A stretch of DNA of 64,000 nt from Deuterostichococcus epilithicus (lineage: Eukaryota; Chlorophyta; Trebouxiophyceae; Prasiolales; Stichococcaceae), in contig JAVTLE010000010.1 of assembly GCA_033439295.1 (NCBI GenBank), forward strand, positions 2,170,001 through 2,234,000, in the 5' to 3' direction. Within the stretch, counting starts at the first letter, position 1, and every line of letters starts with the position of its first letter. A program made the position numbers and the translations under genes. Of this stretch, positions 12,701 through 24,414 are shown piece after piece. Under the pieces are notes generated by a model. It made no database searches. It was not told where the DNA came from and saw only the letters and a program-made list of their open reading frames with translations.

Positions 12701-15263
12701 TACGGTCATCATCAACCACGGCGGCAAGGAGGTCATGCTTGCGAGCAACACCAGCACCTTCGACCTCAACAGCTTCTATGCCACCGGCCTAGCCGACAAC
12801 GATGTGGAGCTGACTGTCATCGGCTACCTCAATGGCTCGCCGGTGCCGGGCGCGTCGCTGAGGAAGCTCCTGCGGCGCAATGGCACTTCCGAGCTCCTGG
12901 AATTTGGCAGCGCCTTTGCCGGCGTCGACAGCATTGTGTTCACCGCTGTGGATCCCGACGCCCCCACCGGCTCGGAGCCCAGCCCCGGCACCACGCTGTA
13001 TGGCATTGACAACCTGTCGCTCACCAATCACCCCACGGCCAAACCGACTGCTGCACCGACAACGACGCCCACAAGCTCGCCCACATCCAGCCCCACCAGC
13101 GCGCCCACGGCCTCGCCGACAGCGTCGCCCACTGCAGCTCCCACAACAGTGCCAACGGCATCACCGACTGCCGCACCAATGGCGACACCCACAGCCAGCC
13201 CAAGCAACGCGCCCACAGCAGCGGCAACGCTCAGCCCGATGGCGACACCCACGGCAGCGCCGACGGTTACTGCCACCACAGTGCCTGCAGCAGCGCCGAC
13301 GGCCAGCCCAACGGATGAGCCCACTCCCTCGCCAACACATTCCCCAGCTCTCGGCCCGACTGCGCTCCCGACCGCTCCGCCAACATCTGCGCCCACGGAT
13401 TCGCCAACGTCCTCGCCGACCGAAAGTCCGACGGCCAACCCCGCTGAAGCGCCTGCCATTGCGCTGTCGGCGGCGCCGACAGATGCGCCCACCGCCGCCC
13501 CCGCGTCGCCGCCGCTCGAGTTTGAGGGCCTATCGGACGGCGAAGCTGTGCCTGCCGGCTATGGTGGCAATGAAGGCGTCAGCTACGGCTTGGCGTCTCC
13601 CGATGCCGGCGCCTTCGTCGTGGCCGACGCCAGCCCTGGCTCCCCCTACGAAAGGGCGGCGGTGTCCGGCGACTCCATCATCATCAATCGCGATGGTAAG
13701 CCGGTCGAGGTGGCCAGCAACACCAGCACCTTCGATGTCAACTCCTTCTACGCGACCAGCCTGGCCGACAACGACGTGGAGCTGACTATCATCGGGTACC
13801 GGAGCGGCGTGCCGGTCGAAGGCGCGTCGCTGCGGAGGCTCCTGCGGCGCAGCAGCAGCCCAGAACTCGTGGAACTAGGCGCAGCCTTCGCCGGTCTCGA
13901 CCAGGTGGTGTTTACCGCTGTGGACCCTGACGCCCCCGCCGGCTCCGAGCCCAGCCTCGGCAGCACGCTGTACGGCATCGACGATCTGTCCATCAGCAAC
14001 TCGCCCACGCCTGTCGTTGGCGGAACGTTGGCGCCAACTGCCTCGCCTCCGGCACCGCCGCCGGACGCGCCAACTGCCTTGCCCACGGCAGCACCGTCTA
14101 CCTCGCCCACAGCCGTGCCAACTGCAGCGCCCACCGCTTTGCCCACTGCTTCGTCGACCGGTGCGCTGACCGCCTCGCCCACGGTAGCGCCGTCTACCTC
14201 GCCCACGGCCGCACCAACTGCCGCACCCACTGCCGCACCCACTGATTCGTCAACCGCTGCGCCGACTGCCTCGCCCACAGCGGCGCCGACTAAGGTGCAG
14301 ACTCCAGCCCCCACTGCGGCAGGCGGTCTTGGCTTTGAGGGCTTGTCTGATGGTGACCCGGTGCCGCCCGGCTACGGCGGCAACACTGGCCTCACCTTCA
14401 GCTCGGCGTCACCTGATGGCGGCGCCTTCGTCGTGGCTGACGCCGGCCCTGGCTCGCCCTACGCCCCCGCGGCAGTGTCCGGCGACACCGTCATCGTGAA
14501 CCGCGACGGCAAGCCGGTCGACATGGCTAGCGACGCCGGCACCTTCGACGTGAACTCCTTCTACGCGACCAGCCTCACGGGCAGGCCAGTGCAGGTCACC
14601 ATCATCGGCTACTTGGACGGCATGCCCGTGCCAGGCGCATCGGGGACCTTCACCCTGCAACCTGGCGCCGACCCCCAGCTGATTGTTCTTGGGCCAACCT
14701 TTGCCGGCCTGGACGAAGTCGTCTTCACTGCTGTGGACCCTGACGCCCCCGCCGGCTCGGAACCCAGCCCTGGCAGCACGCTGTTCGGCATCGACGACCT
14801 GTCAATCACGAACCACCTCGCGCCCCCTGGCGGCGGACCGGAGGCACCAACTGCTTCGCCGACAGCAGCATCCACAGCAACGCCGTCCGCCTCGCCCGCA
14901 GCGACACCAGCGGCAAGCCCTACAGTCAGCCCCAGTGCAGCGCCAACTGCCGCTCCGTCACCAGTTCCCGCCTCGCCGCCCACCGCTGAACCCTCTGCCG
15001 AAGCCACCGCCGCCCCGTCTGCTGCGGCGCCGAAGCCAACACAAGCGCCCATGCAAGTGCCCCCGGCACAGGCTCTGGAGCCAACTGCAGCACCGGCAGG
15101 CGCACCAACTCCATCGGCTCGGGCGCCTTCAGCTTCCTCTGGAGAGCCGACGAGCACAGCACCAACGGGCAGCCCCATAGTGTCCGCNCCCCGCCCGACC
15201 NACTCCCCCACTGACGCTGCCGCCACCGAGGCGCCGACGCCCGCCCCGCCCATGGTGCGCCCG

Positions 15264-15326
<63 letters not shown>

Positions 15327-18300
15327 GTTGCTGCTGCTGCTGCGCTTTGCCCGCTCGAGCTGCAGCAGAAGTTGCATAGTCCTGGCAGTGGCGCCCTGAT
15401 GCGTGGACGCTCTCAGGGAGTTCCTGGAGACAGGAAGCACCCTGCCTGGCACACAGGGCCTTCTCAATACTCACCTTGTCAACTTGGCAATGCACTGGCA
15501 GGTGGACATCGGCGGCGGTCCGTCGGACTTGGTAACCGACTTCTCAACGTCCGGCAACCCCGACTTTGGGTACACACAGCTGCTGGGAGTGGACACCAAC
15601 ATTGTCGGCGACTTCCTGGTGCGCCTGATCGTGACGTGCTGTGCAGCTGGAGTTGAAGCGCCATAGGGCAGTGGAGTGCCATGCTGGTCAGGTGGACAGG
15701 CGCTCGGCCCCTGTGGTTGGCAGTGCAAGAAAGGTTGCGTAGGCAGCCGACTGTGAATGGGTGGCACAGAAATCCAGTCACCAGCTGGTTTCCGTGAGGT
15801 GCTGCTGCTGCTGCTGTTAGGCTCGCGCGGTTGTCAGCACCTGTGAACGACGGTCACCGCCGACCGCCATGCAGGACGCCAATGGCAACATCGTGTATGC
15901 GGGCGGCGCCGACGGCACGACCACCACCCGCGGCCCGTCCACCTTCGGGCAGTGGTTCGGCGGCGGCGGCACCGCCAGCAACGGCAAGCCGCGAGACGGC
16001 AACTTTGGCCTGGAGCTGAGCCTCGGCGATGGCAGTGCCGCATACACCACGCCGGCGGCCTTTGCCTCAGGTGATTTGCTGATCTGCAGTAGGAAATGTC
16101 TGGGATTCCGAGCTGGGCCCATGCAGCGACGCTGAAGCAAAAACATCGCCGTGATCATACCGCTTAACTTGTGCAGGCTGGATGGGGCTGGCCAGACAGG
16201 GACTCATGCTCTGCTCATGTGCTGCAGGGTTCTACCCGGCAAACGGGCTGGGGGGCTCCACCGGCGGCGTAAACAACACGCTGTACACGGCTCAGGTCCA
16301 CGCCTCCTTCGTCTTTGATCCGTCCCAGACCATCAAGGTCGATGCCAACGTGGAGGTCTGGGTCTACATTGACGGCGTCAAGGTGCCGCCCTCAGACCGG
16401 CGCATGCTTGACGCGCTTCCTCGCTGGCTGCCAGCCGCTGCACGCTGCTGTAGGCTGCTCCAGGCTCTCCAGCAAACCCTGAGCAAGCCCCATGCATGAC
16501 TTGCCAGCACAGAGGCAGTACATTCCTTTGCACTCTGGCAGCGCACTCGATTCTTTCGAAGTCCTCGACAAGCGAATGCTGAACCATGCAGGTCATCGAC
16601 CTCGGCGGCCTCCATGGCCTGATATCCTCTGGCGACATCAGCATCGCCGACCTGGTGCCCGGCCTGGTGCCCGGCAAGCGCTACAACCTGGACATATTCA
16701 TCGCCAACCGGCTTGGGGCCCGGGAGCCCACCTTCAGCCTCACGACCAGCGCTCGCGGCCTCAGGGGCGAAACAGTGGCTGAAGCCCTGCTGTCGACGCC
16801 GCCGGCCGGTGCGCTCATCGGCCAGCTCGCAGTGCCGGGGCGATGCGCTATGTTAACGCCATTATTGTGTCGATGTGTCACTGCACTGTTCGATTCACTT
16901 CAGGTTGCAAGGGTGCTTGCGTCCTTGGTACACTTGCCCACTTTGCAATGCAGTCCTGCTAGCCTCGATGTTCCTAACATGTTGGTGTGCCGACGGACAT
17001 GCAGGGCCGCCGGGCAGCTGCCCGGCGGGGTCAGAGCCCGCTGCCGGCAGCGGCTGCCGCCAGTGCGCGGCCGGCACGGCGTCAGCAGACGGTTCCGCCT
17101 GCCGGGCCTGTGGCGAAGAGTCGTTTGCAGCCCGCGTCGGGGCTGTGCAGTGCTTGCCTTGCGCACAGAACGGGCCGCTCATCCCGAACGGCGGCGGCGG
17201 CGGCAGCAGCTGCCGCTATCCAGTCGCCAATGCCGCGCGCACTGGTTGCGGTGCGTGGCCAAACAGCAGAATGCATGATGCTTTCTGCTGGGAAGGAACT
17301 GAATCAGAAGAAGCATTTCCAGAGCGGGGACGCGGCACATGTTCCATTTGCAGACAATGGCATTGCCCTACATGCACAGCACCGTGTACCATTGTGTCGT
17401 TTCAATGTTGTGGTTTCCCTGATCGAGTCAGGGGGTAATTTCATGAGTCATTGCCCATTGATGATGGCCCCTCTAGCATCTTCGCCATCGTTCTCGCGCA
17501 GTCCGCCTGGCGCTGAAGGGCAGCCTCGGCGGCGCAGCGGCTCGCGGCTCTGCCTCAGGCGCCTGCATCAACACCAGCAGCTCCGGCACCGCCATCGTCA
17601 CCCTGGCGCAGCAGGTGCCCGCCTGCTTTTCTTCCCTCCTCCATTTGACACCCCCAACCTCGTTGCTGGATGCGAACTTTCCCGGAGCTGCTGAGCTCTG
17701 CCTATTGTATGCCCGCTAGGAACCTCATGGCTGCATAGCCCGCTGCTCTTTAACCCCGTGTGCGCCCTTGCGGTCTGGCAGCCGCTCCGCCCTGCACCTG
17801 CACACTCGCAGTGGATCTCGCCTGCTCGATCCCGCAGGCAACAGCCTGGGCGATGGCCCCGCCTGCCTGACCACCAGTCAACAATCTGTTGCCTGTTGCC
17901 TGCTCAGACCATGGCAGGCAAGACCTTCAAGCCGGACTGGGCGGCGCCAGCCAGCCTGCAGCTGCTGTCTGGCTCCACCTCCATGAAGCCGCGGCGGGTG
18001 GACGCCAAGAAGCTGCGCACCGGCGGAGGCGATGCAGGCGCCGCCGCCCTGGACGTCGAGTTCGCCGGCATGGGCGGCTTCGCGGGCCGCACCAACGTGC
18101 AGCTGCTGGGCGCCTACAGCAATTCGGCGTTCAGCCGCGACAAGCTATGCTTCTCGGTGCGCCGCCCTCAAACATACTGCACCTGTCACTCGTTCTTCCT
18201 GTGGTTTGGAAGGCGTGCTTCGGCGCCTGGAGCACGTTGCCCAGGCCGCAAACCTGATGTCTTGTGCGGAGCGGCAAAGTACTCGCATGGTTGGGAATGC

Positions 18301-20124
18301 AATTGCCAAACCGTGGGCGATGCACAGGGTGCCCCAAGCATGAGATGTGTCCCAGCCGCTGCGCCAAATTGAGTAGGCTGCTCCGCTTTCTCGACAGGTG
18401 GCGCTGCCGGTGTGCACCAAGGCTACTAAGCCGACGCGCCGGCCCACCAAGAAGCCCACCAAAGCAGCTGCCTGTAAGCCCGGCTCACAGCGGTCTGGCC
18501 GCGCCTGCGAGAAGTGCTCTGCGGGCACATACTCGCCTGACGGCAAGGCCTGCAGGCGCTGCCTGGCAAACACGTATTCCAACTACGAGGGGGCCACCAA
18601 GTGCGTGGCGTGCGCCAGCGCAAAGTCCAGCCACACGTTCACCGACGACGCGGGCGTCAAGTGCTGGAAGCCGATGTCTAATGCCAGCCGCACCGGCTGC
18701 GGTGCGCGAATCTCCTCTGATGACAATCCTGTCGTCTGCAAAGCCTGTGCTGCAGCACCTCGTCGCTGTCTCTCTCGTGGCAAGCGCACCACTGCATTGG
18801 GCATGGTGTTCCAAATGGCAGCCTGTTCTGCGCGAAACCGCTGCCATTGATGTGGCACTTGCTGCAGCACCCTCTGGCTTGCCGCGTCCCATCCTGATCA
18901 CCGGTCAAACCCGTGACTTCCTGTCGCTGCTTGATCCTGAACTCTTGTGTTTGTCTCCTGCGACTGCAGTCAAGGCGCAGGGCAAGGTCGTGCCACGCGT
19001 CTTCCAGGCGCCGCGCAGCCATTTCCAGCCAGAGGCGCCGGAGGCCTGCCTCTCCCTCAGGGGCCCCAGCCGGTTCGGCGCCGTCGTGCTGCAGCCACAG
19101 CCGGGCTTCAACCCGCGCAAGGTGAGGCCGACTCCGAGTGTGCCAGACCGCCTGCTTGAGTTCGGGGCCGTGCGGTGCGTGTGCGCTTTGGGCTCACATG
19201 AGCCGTCCTGAAGATGCTAGTAAGTATGAAAATAGCTGAGCGCCCCTGGCCGACATGTCGAGGTCCTGGATTTTTTGCTGGACCGACTGCTTAGCTGCCT
19301 TACCTCCGTTCTGAGGCCCTTGCCGCCTGCATATGCCAGGTTATTGGTGCAAGCGTGCGGCTGCGGCATCTAAATCCGAAGCGTGCTCAGGGCGGCGCCG
19401 GCAGCTACATTGCGCACTACCGCCCCGAGGATAACACCCTGGCCGTCAGCTTCACGGACAAAGCGAGGCTGCTGAAACAGCCTTCCTTTGAGGAGGTATG
19501 CCACTTGATTCAAATGACGCGCAGCTGCTCTCCCTGAGACTCGAAGGCGACCGCCTAGAGGTCGCCTTCGAGGCAATGTCACGAATCCAGGCTGTTCATG
19601 GTCCACAGTTGCAACATCAGCAGGCACTCGGTGTCAGACGGCGCAGAACCTCATCAAGGCAGGAAGAGGCTGACCTCTTGTTGCCGCACCACACACAGGT
19701 TTCTGGCTACTTCCGCGAGGGGCCTAGCAAGCGCAACATCTGCTGGAGCGGCGTCGTGCGCATCTGTGCCAGGCCGAAGCCCACGCAGCGCAAGTCGGGG
19801 CCCAAGCTGCCGACCAGGCGGGCGCCGCTGATCGTGCCCAAGGTTGGCGGCGGCACCTACCTGGCGGACGACGACGACGATGACGGACAGGCCAGCAGTA
19901 AGCCGGCCAGGCGAAAGCCGACGCGGCGCCCCAGCAGCCGGGTGGTGCTTCCCCGGCAGAGCGGTGGCACCTACGTCCTCGACGACGACGACAGCGACGG
20001 ACAGGCCAGCAGCAAGCCGGCCAAGCGGACGCCGGCGCGGCGCCCCAGCCGGGTGGTGCTTCCCCGGCAGAGCGGTGGCACCTATGTCCTCGACGACGAC
20101 GACAGCAACGACGGCCGCGGCTGA
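793..20124 (+). CDS. Giant modular extracellular matrix protein: signal peptide, 11 FDDL/GIDNL beta-modules, hydroxyproline-type linkers, fibro-slime domain
   Basis: Secreted wall/matrix protein of roughly 5,000 residues. Exons by phase matching: 793-993, 1377-1413, 1655-1813, 2181-2220, 2361-2412, 2586-2697, 2953-3024, 3180-3250, 3405-15254, 15502 (or 15457)-15618, 15875-16070, 16228-16382, 16592-16808, 17005-17250, 17502-17614, 17908-18156, 18398-18701, 18970-19121, 19340-19495, 19699-20124. The first exon has a hydrophobic signal (LLPAYALCCLLAVTC). Next come an unrecognised domain, a Cys-rich piece ending CPIGQYLTNANQTTATCVVC, Pro-rich linkers and eleven ~155-residue modules running from FDDL..GYGG to GIDN. 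Then follow a fibro-slime domain (about 15520-16755; PDFGYTQLLG, VEVWVYIDGVKVIDLGGLHG), Cys-rich repeats and a tail with three GGTY(L/V)xDDDD blocks. The start is the first ATG giving a signal peptide. Frame is broken inside exon 9 by one-base differences in C-runs, probably assembly errors. Related wall proteins cross-link through glycosylated hydroxyproline; that role is inferred. Confidence 0.85.
4432..10139 (+). repeat. Six-copy tandem array of a ~966-bp coding unit
   Basis: Copies start at the MFDDLGPGQPVRDS motif at 4432, 5398, 6362, 7326, 8290 and 9254, spaced 966, 964, 964, 964 and 964 nt. Each unit is one beta-sandwich module plus a PPSPPP/PPPQPPP linker. Copies are nearly identical; I saw only a few base substitutions (for example at 8774) plus one-base length changes in C-runs. 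If the missing C is restored in the C-runs each unit is 966 nt, or 322 codons, and the frame stays open. An N occurs at the matching place in every copy (5059, 6024, 6988, 7952, 8916, 9880). The last copy runs into a more diverged linker. Confidence 0.95.
10720..14820 (+). repeat. Five diverged copies of the beta-module joined by APT-type linkers
   Basis: Modules begin near 10720, 11405, 12539, 13517 and 14328, with motifs FDDL, FEDL, FEGL, FEGL and FEGL, and end in GIDNLS or GIDDLS. Linkers here are Ala-Pro-Thr/Ser runs (APTAAPT, SPTSSPTGAPT) instead of PPSPPP. Modules 8 and 9 share an almost unchanged stretch (about 11555-11895 and 12690-13032, offset 1137 nt), which points to a recent local duplication or gene conversion. 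These five modules stay in one open frame, unlike the array upstream. Confidence 0.9.
15269..15345 (+). repeat. (CTG/GCT)n microsatellite, probably intronic
   Basis: A nearly pure CTG tract, interrupted once (CCGTTG). It would read as poly-Ala if exonic, but a phase-0 GTGCGC donor at 15255 and phase-0 acceptors ending at 15456 or 15501 place it in an intron. There it sits upstream of the fibro-slime exon. Confidence 0.7.
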
Positions 20125-21818
20125 TGATATGCCTGTCGGCGCTGGGGAGGAGCAGAGAAGCATCACTGCTCACCGATTCATCAGGGTGTTGTGGAATATA
20201 CTTAATCAAGCTTAGCGCCCTGTGCGCCTGCGAGCGGCGCGCGTGCGGCGTGCATCCTGGCATGGTGACTTGCGCGCTACTTTGTCAAGACCTAGACTCG
20301 GCATTCTTTGGGGCGGTTGCCATTTATTTGGAACTAACAGTCAGAAGTGCTGTCGCATCACTGCTTTGGGACATGCATGGCTCCTGCCCGCACTGTGCGA
20401 CGGGGCAGGCGCAGCGCAGCACTAGACAGCAGCAGCAGCAGCAGTACGAAACAGGCCAACGAAGGTGTCTACTTCTGGTCGTGAAGTACTTCTGAAGTGC
20501 GCACCCTTTTTCTGTTTGCCGGTCAGGCGTGCCGCCTCATTGTGCTTGGTATGTAGGTATAGGAAATGGATGCATTGCATTGATTTGATATTGGGGAAGC
20601 AAGCCTCCGTTTTCGAATTTCGTGACTTGTTAACCTCGCTCATGATGTGGGCTGTCTTTCAGTAAGTCAGGCACCTTCTATTAGCAGCACGCCAATCATG
20701 CGGCCCTTCTCTCCCCACGCCGCCCGCCGCTGCCATCCGTCCCGATGCTGATCGTGCGCAGTTCAAAATCAGGAACAATGACTTGATTTCACAAAGCAAA
20801 ACTTCCATCTCCATTTGAGCGCCGCCTGCCCCACTTGGCAGACAGGATCCGCACCGGCCAGCGGCATCCCATCTGGCGGCATGCTTCCTGCTGTCCAGAC
20901 TGTAGTGCAGCTTGTAGACGTGCGAGATTGGTGATCTGCAGCTGCTAACAGCATTTCTTCAGGTGTTTGAGGCAGTGAAAGCACGGGAAGGGGTTCTGAC
21001 CTTCATGTCCCCCTATTTACTGTACACAGAGCTGCGACACGTGACATGCATTTGCAAAACCAAAACCACATGCTGAGATCCAGATGATGCGCCTCAAAAA
21101 CCTGAAATCACCCCGAACTTGCATTGTATCGACCGAGGTTTGATGGGTAAGGTTACTGCTGATCGAACATGTTGACTGCGTGTGTGCAGAATGCGCCAAA
21201 CGAACCGGGTTCGGAGCGTCTGCTGGTGCTACGTGACATGCTCACGCGGCGATGCCATCGCCTCTGCCTCTCATGGCTGTTCAATGATCCTGCAACACAA
21301 GCGCAAAGAGTCGACTCAGATTAAAGTGCCAGCTGCCACAAAGCATGGCGGTCAAGGTGTGATTGGCTGCTCAGTCTTATGTTTGTCGTCATTGAACGAG
21401 CTCAAGAGTCTAACATGTAAAATTGAAACATCATTGCAGCCGTGCAACACTGCGGCAGGTTCTGGCAGCATGCTTTTGGGGCAGGACAGTTCAGAGGCCT
21501 CATAGATCTTGGTGATAATGTGTCGTCATCGAACGCTCGAGAGTAGCAAATATCAATAATCATCGGCCATTCCTGTGCGCATTGTGCAGCTGTGGCAACG
21601 AGCGAGTTTGTGTCTTCAGATATCGAGTTGAGATCATGGCCGCTGCAATGGAAGCCGTTGCAGCGGGTGTCATTTGACACGCATGAATGTTTAGTTGTGT
21701 GAGTATCATCACCAGACACGCCGTCAGCTGTTCAGCTCTGTTTGTGAGACGAGGGATGTGTGGCAGACTGTGTCGGCGCAGAAGACGCACCTTACAAGTG
21801 ATGTGTGAACCCTCCATG
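20125..21818. other. Convergent 3' spacer between the matrix gene and ICln
   Basis: Holds the 3' leader of the matrix gene and the short one of ICln. A plus-strand TGTAA lies at 21416-21420, far from the matrix stop codon. A short CAG tract occurs near 20430-20445. No gene was recognised on either strand. Confidence 0.5.
21792..21796 (-). terminator. TGTAA poly(A) signal of the ICln gene
   Basis: TTACA on the plus strand, 22 nt past the ICln stop codon. TGTAA is the usual chlorophyte polyadenylation signal. Confidence 0.55.
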
Positions 21819-23497
21819 TCACCGCCGTGATTGACAGCAGGGGCAGCCCGGCGTTGCCGATTCTTCATCGCTGTCTGCATCGCTGAACTGCCCATCCTGG
21901 CCGCGCCCATTCTGCTTGCCGGCCTGCGGCGCCAGACATGGCTACTCTTAGTCTCCGGCAGGCAGGGTGCCCTTCCAACCGACGAGCACAACCATGCGCA
22001 TGCCATGTCAATCTTCCAGTAAGCAGGATGACAGCAGAACAGCAGCAGCGGCGATCTTGCTCGCGGGGTGGCACAGGATAGAGCGCTCAGTCGGGTGTCC
22101 AGTGTGTCGTCACGAATTTTCGGAAGCAGAACTGGCTTATACTGGATCGTTGACTCATCACTGCGCTCGACCAGCCCGTGGGCCTCACAAACAGCATTGA
22201 AATTTTCAGCCTGGCATTGAGGAAGCCACGGGCTGCTTGCAGAAGGCGCCGCAAAGGGGTCGGCAGGCAGACGCACCTGAAACTCTGCGGGAACCTGCAA
22301 CAGCGAGTCCAGGCGGTCAGCCAACTCGGCCGCGCCGTCGCCTCCCGCTGCTGCGCCCGCCATCACCTCGTCCTAGGTAGAGCAACGACATGGCAACGGT
22401 CAGTGAAGGTTTACAGAAAGTTGCCTGTGACCAAAACTTGGGAGCCTCACCCTCTGGCATCAACCGCTCATCATTGGAAGCCAAGTTTCCACATGCCAAA
22501 CGCAACGTGTGCAGGACTAAGGCCAACAACCAAGTGCCGAGGAAGGGTCTGAAGGGTGGCACAATGTTGGGAAGTCCCACCTCATCAAAGAAGAAGTCGC
22601 CTTCGTCTTCTTCTGCGTCTGGGTCCGGGTTGGCAAGAGCGCCCTCGCACAGCGCCTGGAAGATGGCGTCCACTGCACAACACAGACGGGCATGTAGAGT
22701 GAGTGAAGCGCTGCAAAAGAGGTCGGGAGCTGCGTGAACAATGAAAGTACAGCCAGTTGGAAGACCCCCTGGACTGCTTTGCGAGCCTGACTTGGGCCTC
22801 CGGACACAAGTGTGAAACCTCGGCGGCATAGTCAGAGGCAGCTGGACGGAAGGATGGTAGGCGGACAGATGCAGGAGCATAGTGAACGCGAAGATGACGG
22901 CAGGAGCCGTCGCACTTTGGCTGGGGTCTGAAGGCACCAGCCGCACTTCTGGGGCGCCGTCGTCTGCGTCCTCATCATCCAGGGACTGCGCGCCATCCAG
23001 CTGCATGTAGATGCTGGGACGCGGGAAGGCATCGGATGGCGAGGCCACCGCGTGCATCATGATGTCCGTGAAGTGGACGCCGTAGCTCTGCTGCGGCTGC
23101 GCGCTGCCGCCTGCCCAGACCACGCGCCTGCGGATGGGCATCGAGGCTGCTCCATCAGCGGCGGATCCCAAAGCAGCTGATCACTTTGACAACTTGGTCA
23201 CGGGCGACGACCGATCAGCTGAGCCGACTGAAGGCCGAAAGCAGTGGCAAGCGTGATCAGCTGCTGACAGAAAGAAACTGAACGGATGATTCACCTGGTG
23301 GTGGCGAAGAGCATGCCAGCGCCCTGATCTGCCTCGCCCAGCACCAGCGACACGTAGGCGAAGGTGCAGGTTAAAGTCTCGCCGTCATCTGAGTCCATCT
23401 CCGGTATGCCCCTCGGATCGAGGCTCACGCCGGCGGCCATGCCACATCGCTGTGCCAGTTCCTCTGCTGATCCGACTCCTGGAGATGGTTCTGCCAT
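21819..23497 (-). CDS. ICln: ICln (pICln), methylosome subunit
   Basis: ICln carries Sm proteins to the PRMT5 methylosome and holds them before snRNP assembly in the cytosol; older literature calls it a chloride-conductance regulator. Five exons in strand order: 23497-23295, 23127-22916, 22672-22581, 22372-22277, 21887-21819, giving 223 residues, the usual family size. The PH-like fold is seen as VSLVLGEADQGAGMLFATTR, RRVVWAGG, YGVHFTDIMMHAVASPSD and FPRPSIYMQLDG. It is followed by an acidic stretch and a Phe-acidic tail (FSDADSDEES), as in other ICln proteins. All exon phases match. An upstream ATG at 23563 would add 22 residues; I chose the ATG at 23497 because it gives a family-like N-terminus. 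It is head-to-head with the DUF4079 gene. Confidence 0.9.
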
Positions 23498-24414
23498 GCT
23501 GTCACCGATTCGCAAGCGAGCACTCTTCGTACGCCGAGACTCGGGCCGCCGCTGTGCGAACACAGTAGATTGCTCTGCTTGGGCTGAGGCGGACCAGGAG
23601 TCGAGCAGTCGATTGTCGTAGGGCTGCTGTACGATGAAACTGATAATAACGGCGGCGGCGCGGTGTAAACATGGAATGAGCTCCTCTGCATGTTCGGCTC
23701 GACTTTCTCAGCGCTTTGGGGCCGATAACTGCTGCATTGTCAGTTCCTATCGATATCGACCCTGTCGCTTCCTCGCTTCCGTGGCATTTTGTGCCAAACC
23801 CAAAGTGTTCCATCTTGCCCGATCCAGACACCCCGCAAAGCATCAGCATGGCCGCCGCAACATTCATGAGCATGCCGATGGCGTCCAGCCTGCGCCGTCC
23901 GGCGTTCAGCGCTGTGAGGCCACAGCCCCAGCGCATGACTGTTCACAAAGTCACCCGGTGAGGCTGGATCCGCGGTGTGAGCCAGCATGGGCTTTCCGGC
24001 TGTCAATATGTAAACACGATCTTGTGTATCTGAGACCGTCAATCACCGCAACGTACTGCGTCGCACATGGAAGTTGCATCGGGACCCGCTGACCTGCCGA
24101 TCTCGTGTACGAGTCTGGATCTGACTTTCAGCAAACGGCGTGATTCAATTGCGCTTTTCGAGCTGTTCAGATCGCCACTTGCAAACCCGCCGCAGGCGTG
24201 CTCTGGCATTCTGATGCTGTGCTCGCAGTTTCCTTCTCTGGTCAGCCACTGCAGTAATATCCGGACTGCACCTCGTGAAGGATCTAAGCAAGGTGACGCA
24301 GCTCCACCTGCGGCAGAAACCCCTTGCAGCAAAAGCTGACGAGGGCAGCCGCTAGGTACCCCGCTGGTCGGCAGATCAAAACGGCACCTCGCGCCCTATG
24401 ATCGCCGTTGTCGG
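23498..24414. other. Divergent promoter spacer between ICln and the DUF4079 gene
   Basis: About 0.9 kb between two start codons on opposite strands. A minus-strand frame at 23502-23936 contains a hydrophobic run (LMNVAAAMLMLCGV), but no homology was recognised and no splice partners were found. I treat it as unassigned. Both promoters and 5' leaders must lie here. Confidence 0.45.

Noticed and set aside
12285-12719. Arg/Cys-rich minus-strand frame in the APT linker region
   Set aside because: Shadow of the matrix gene frame; no start context or domain.
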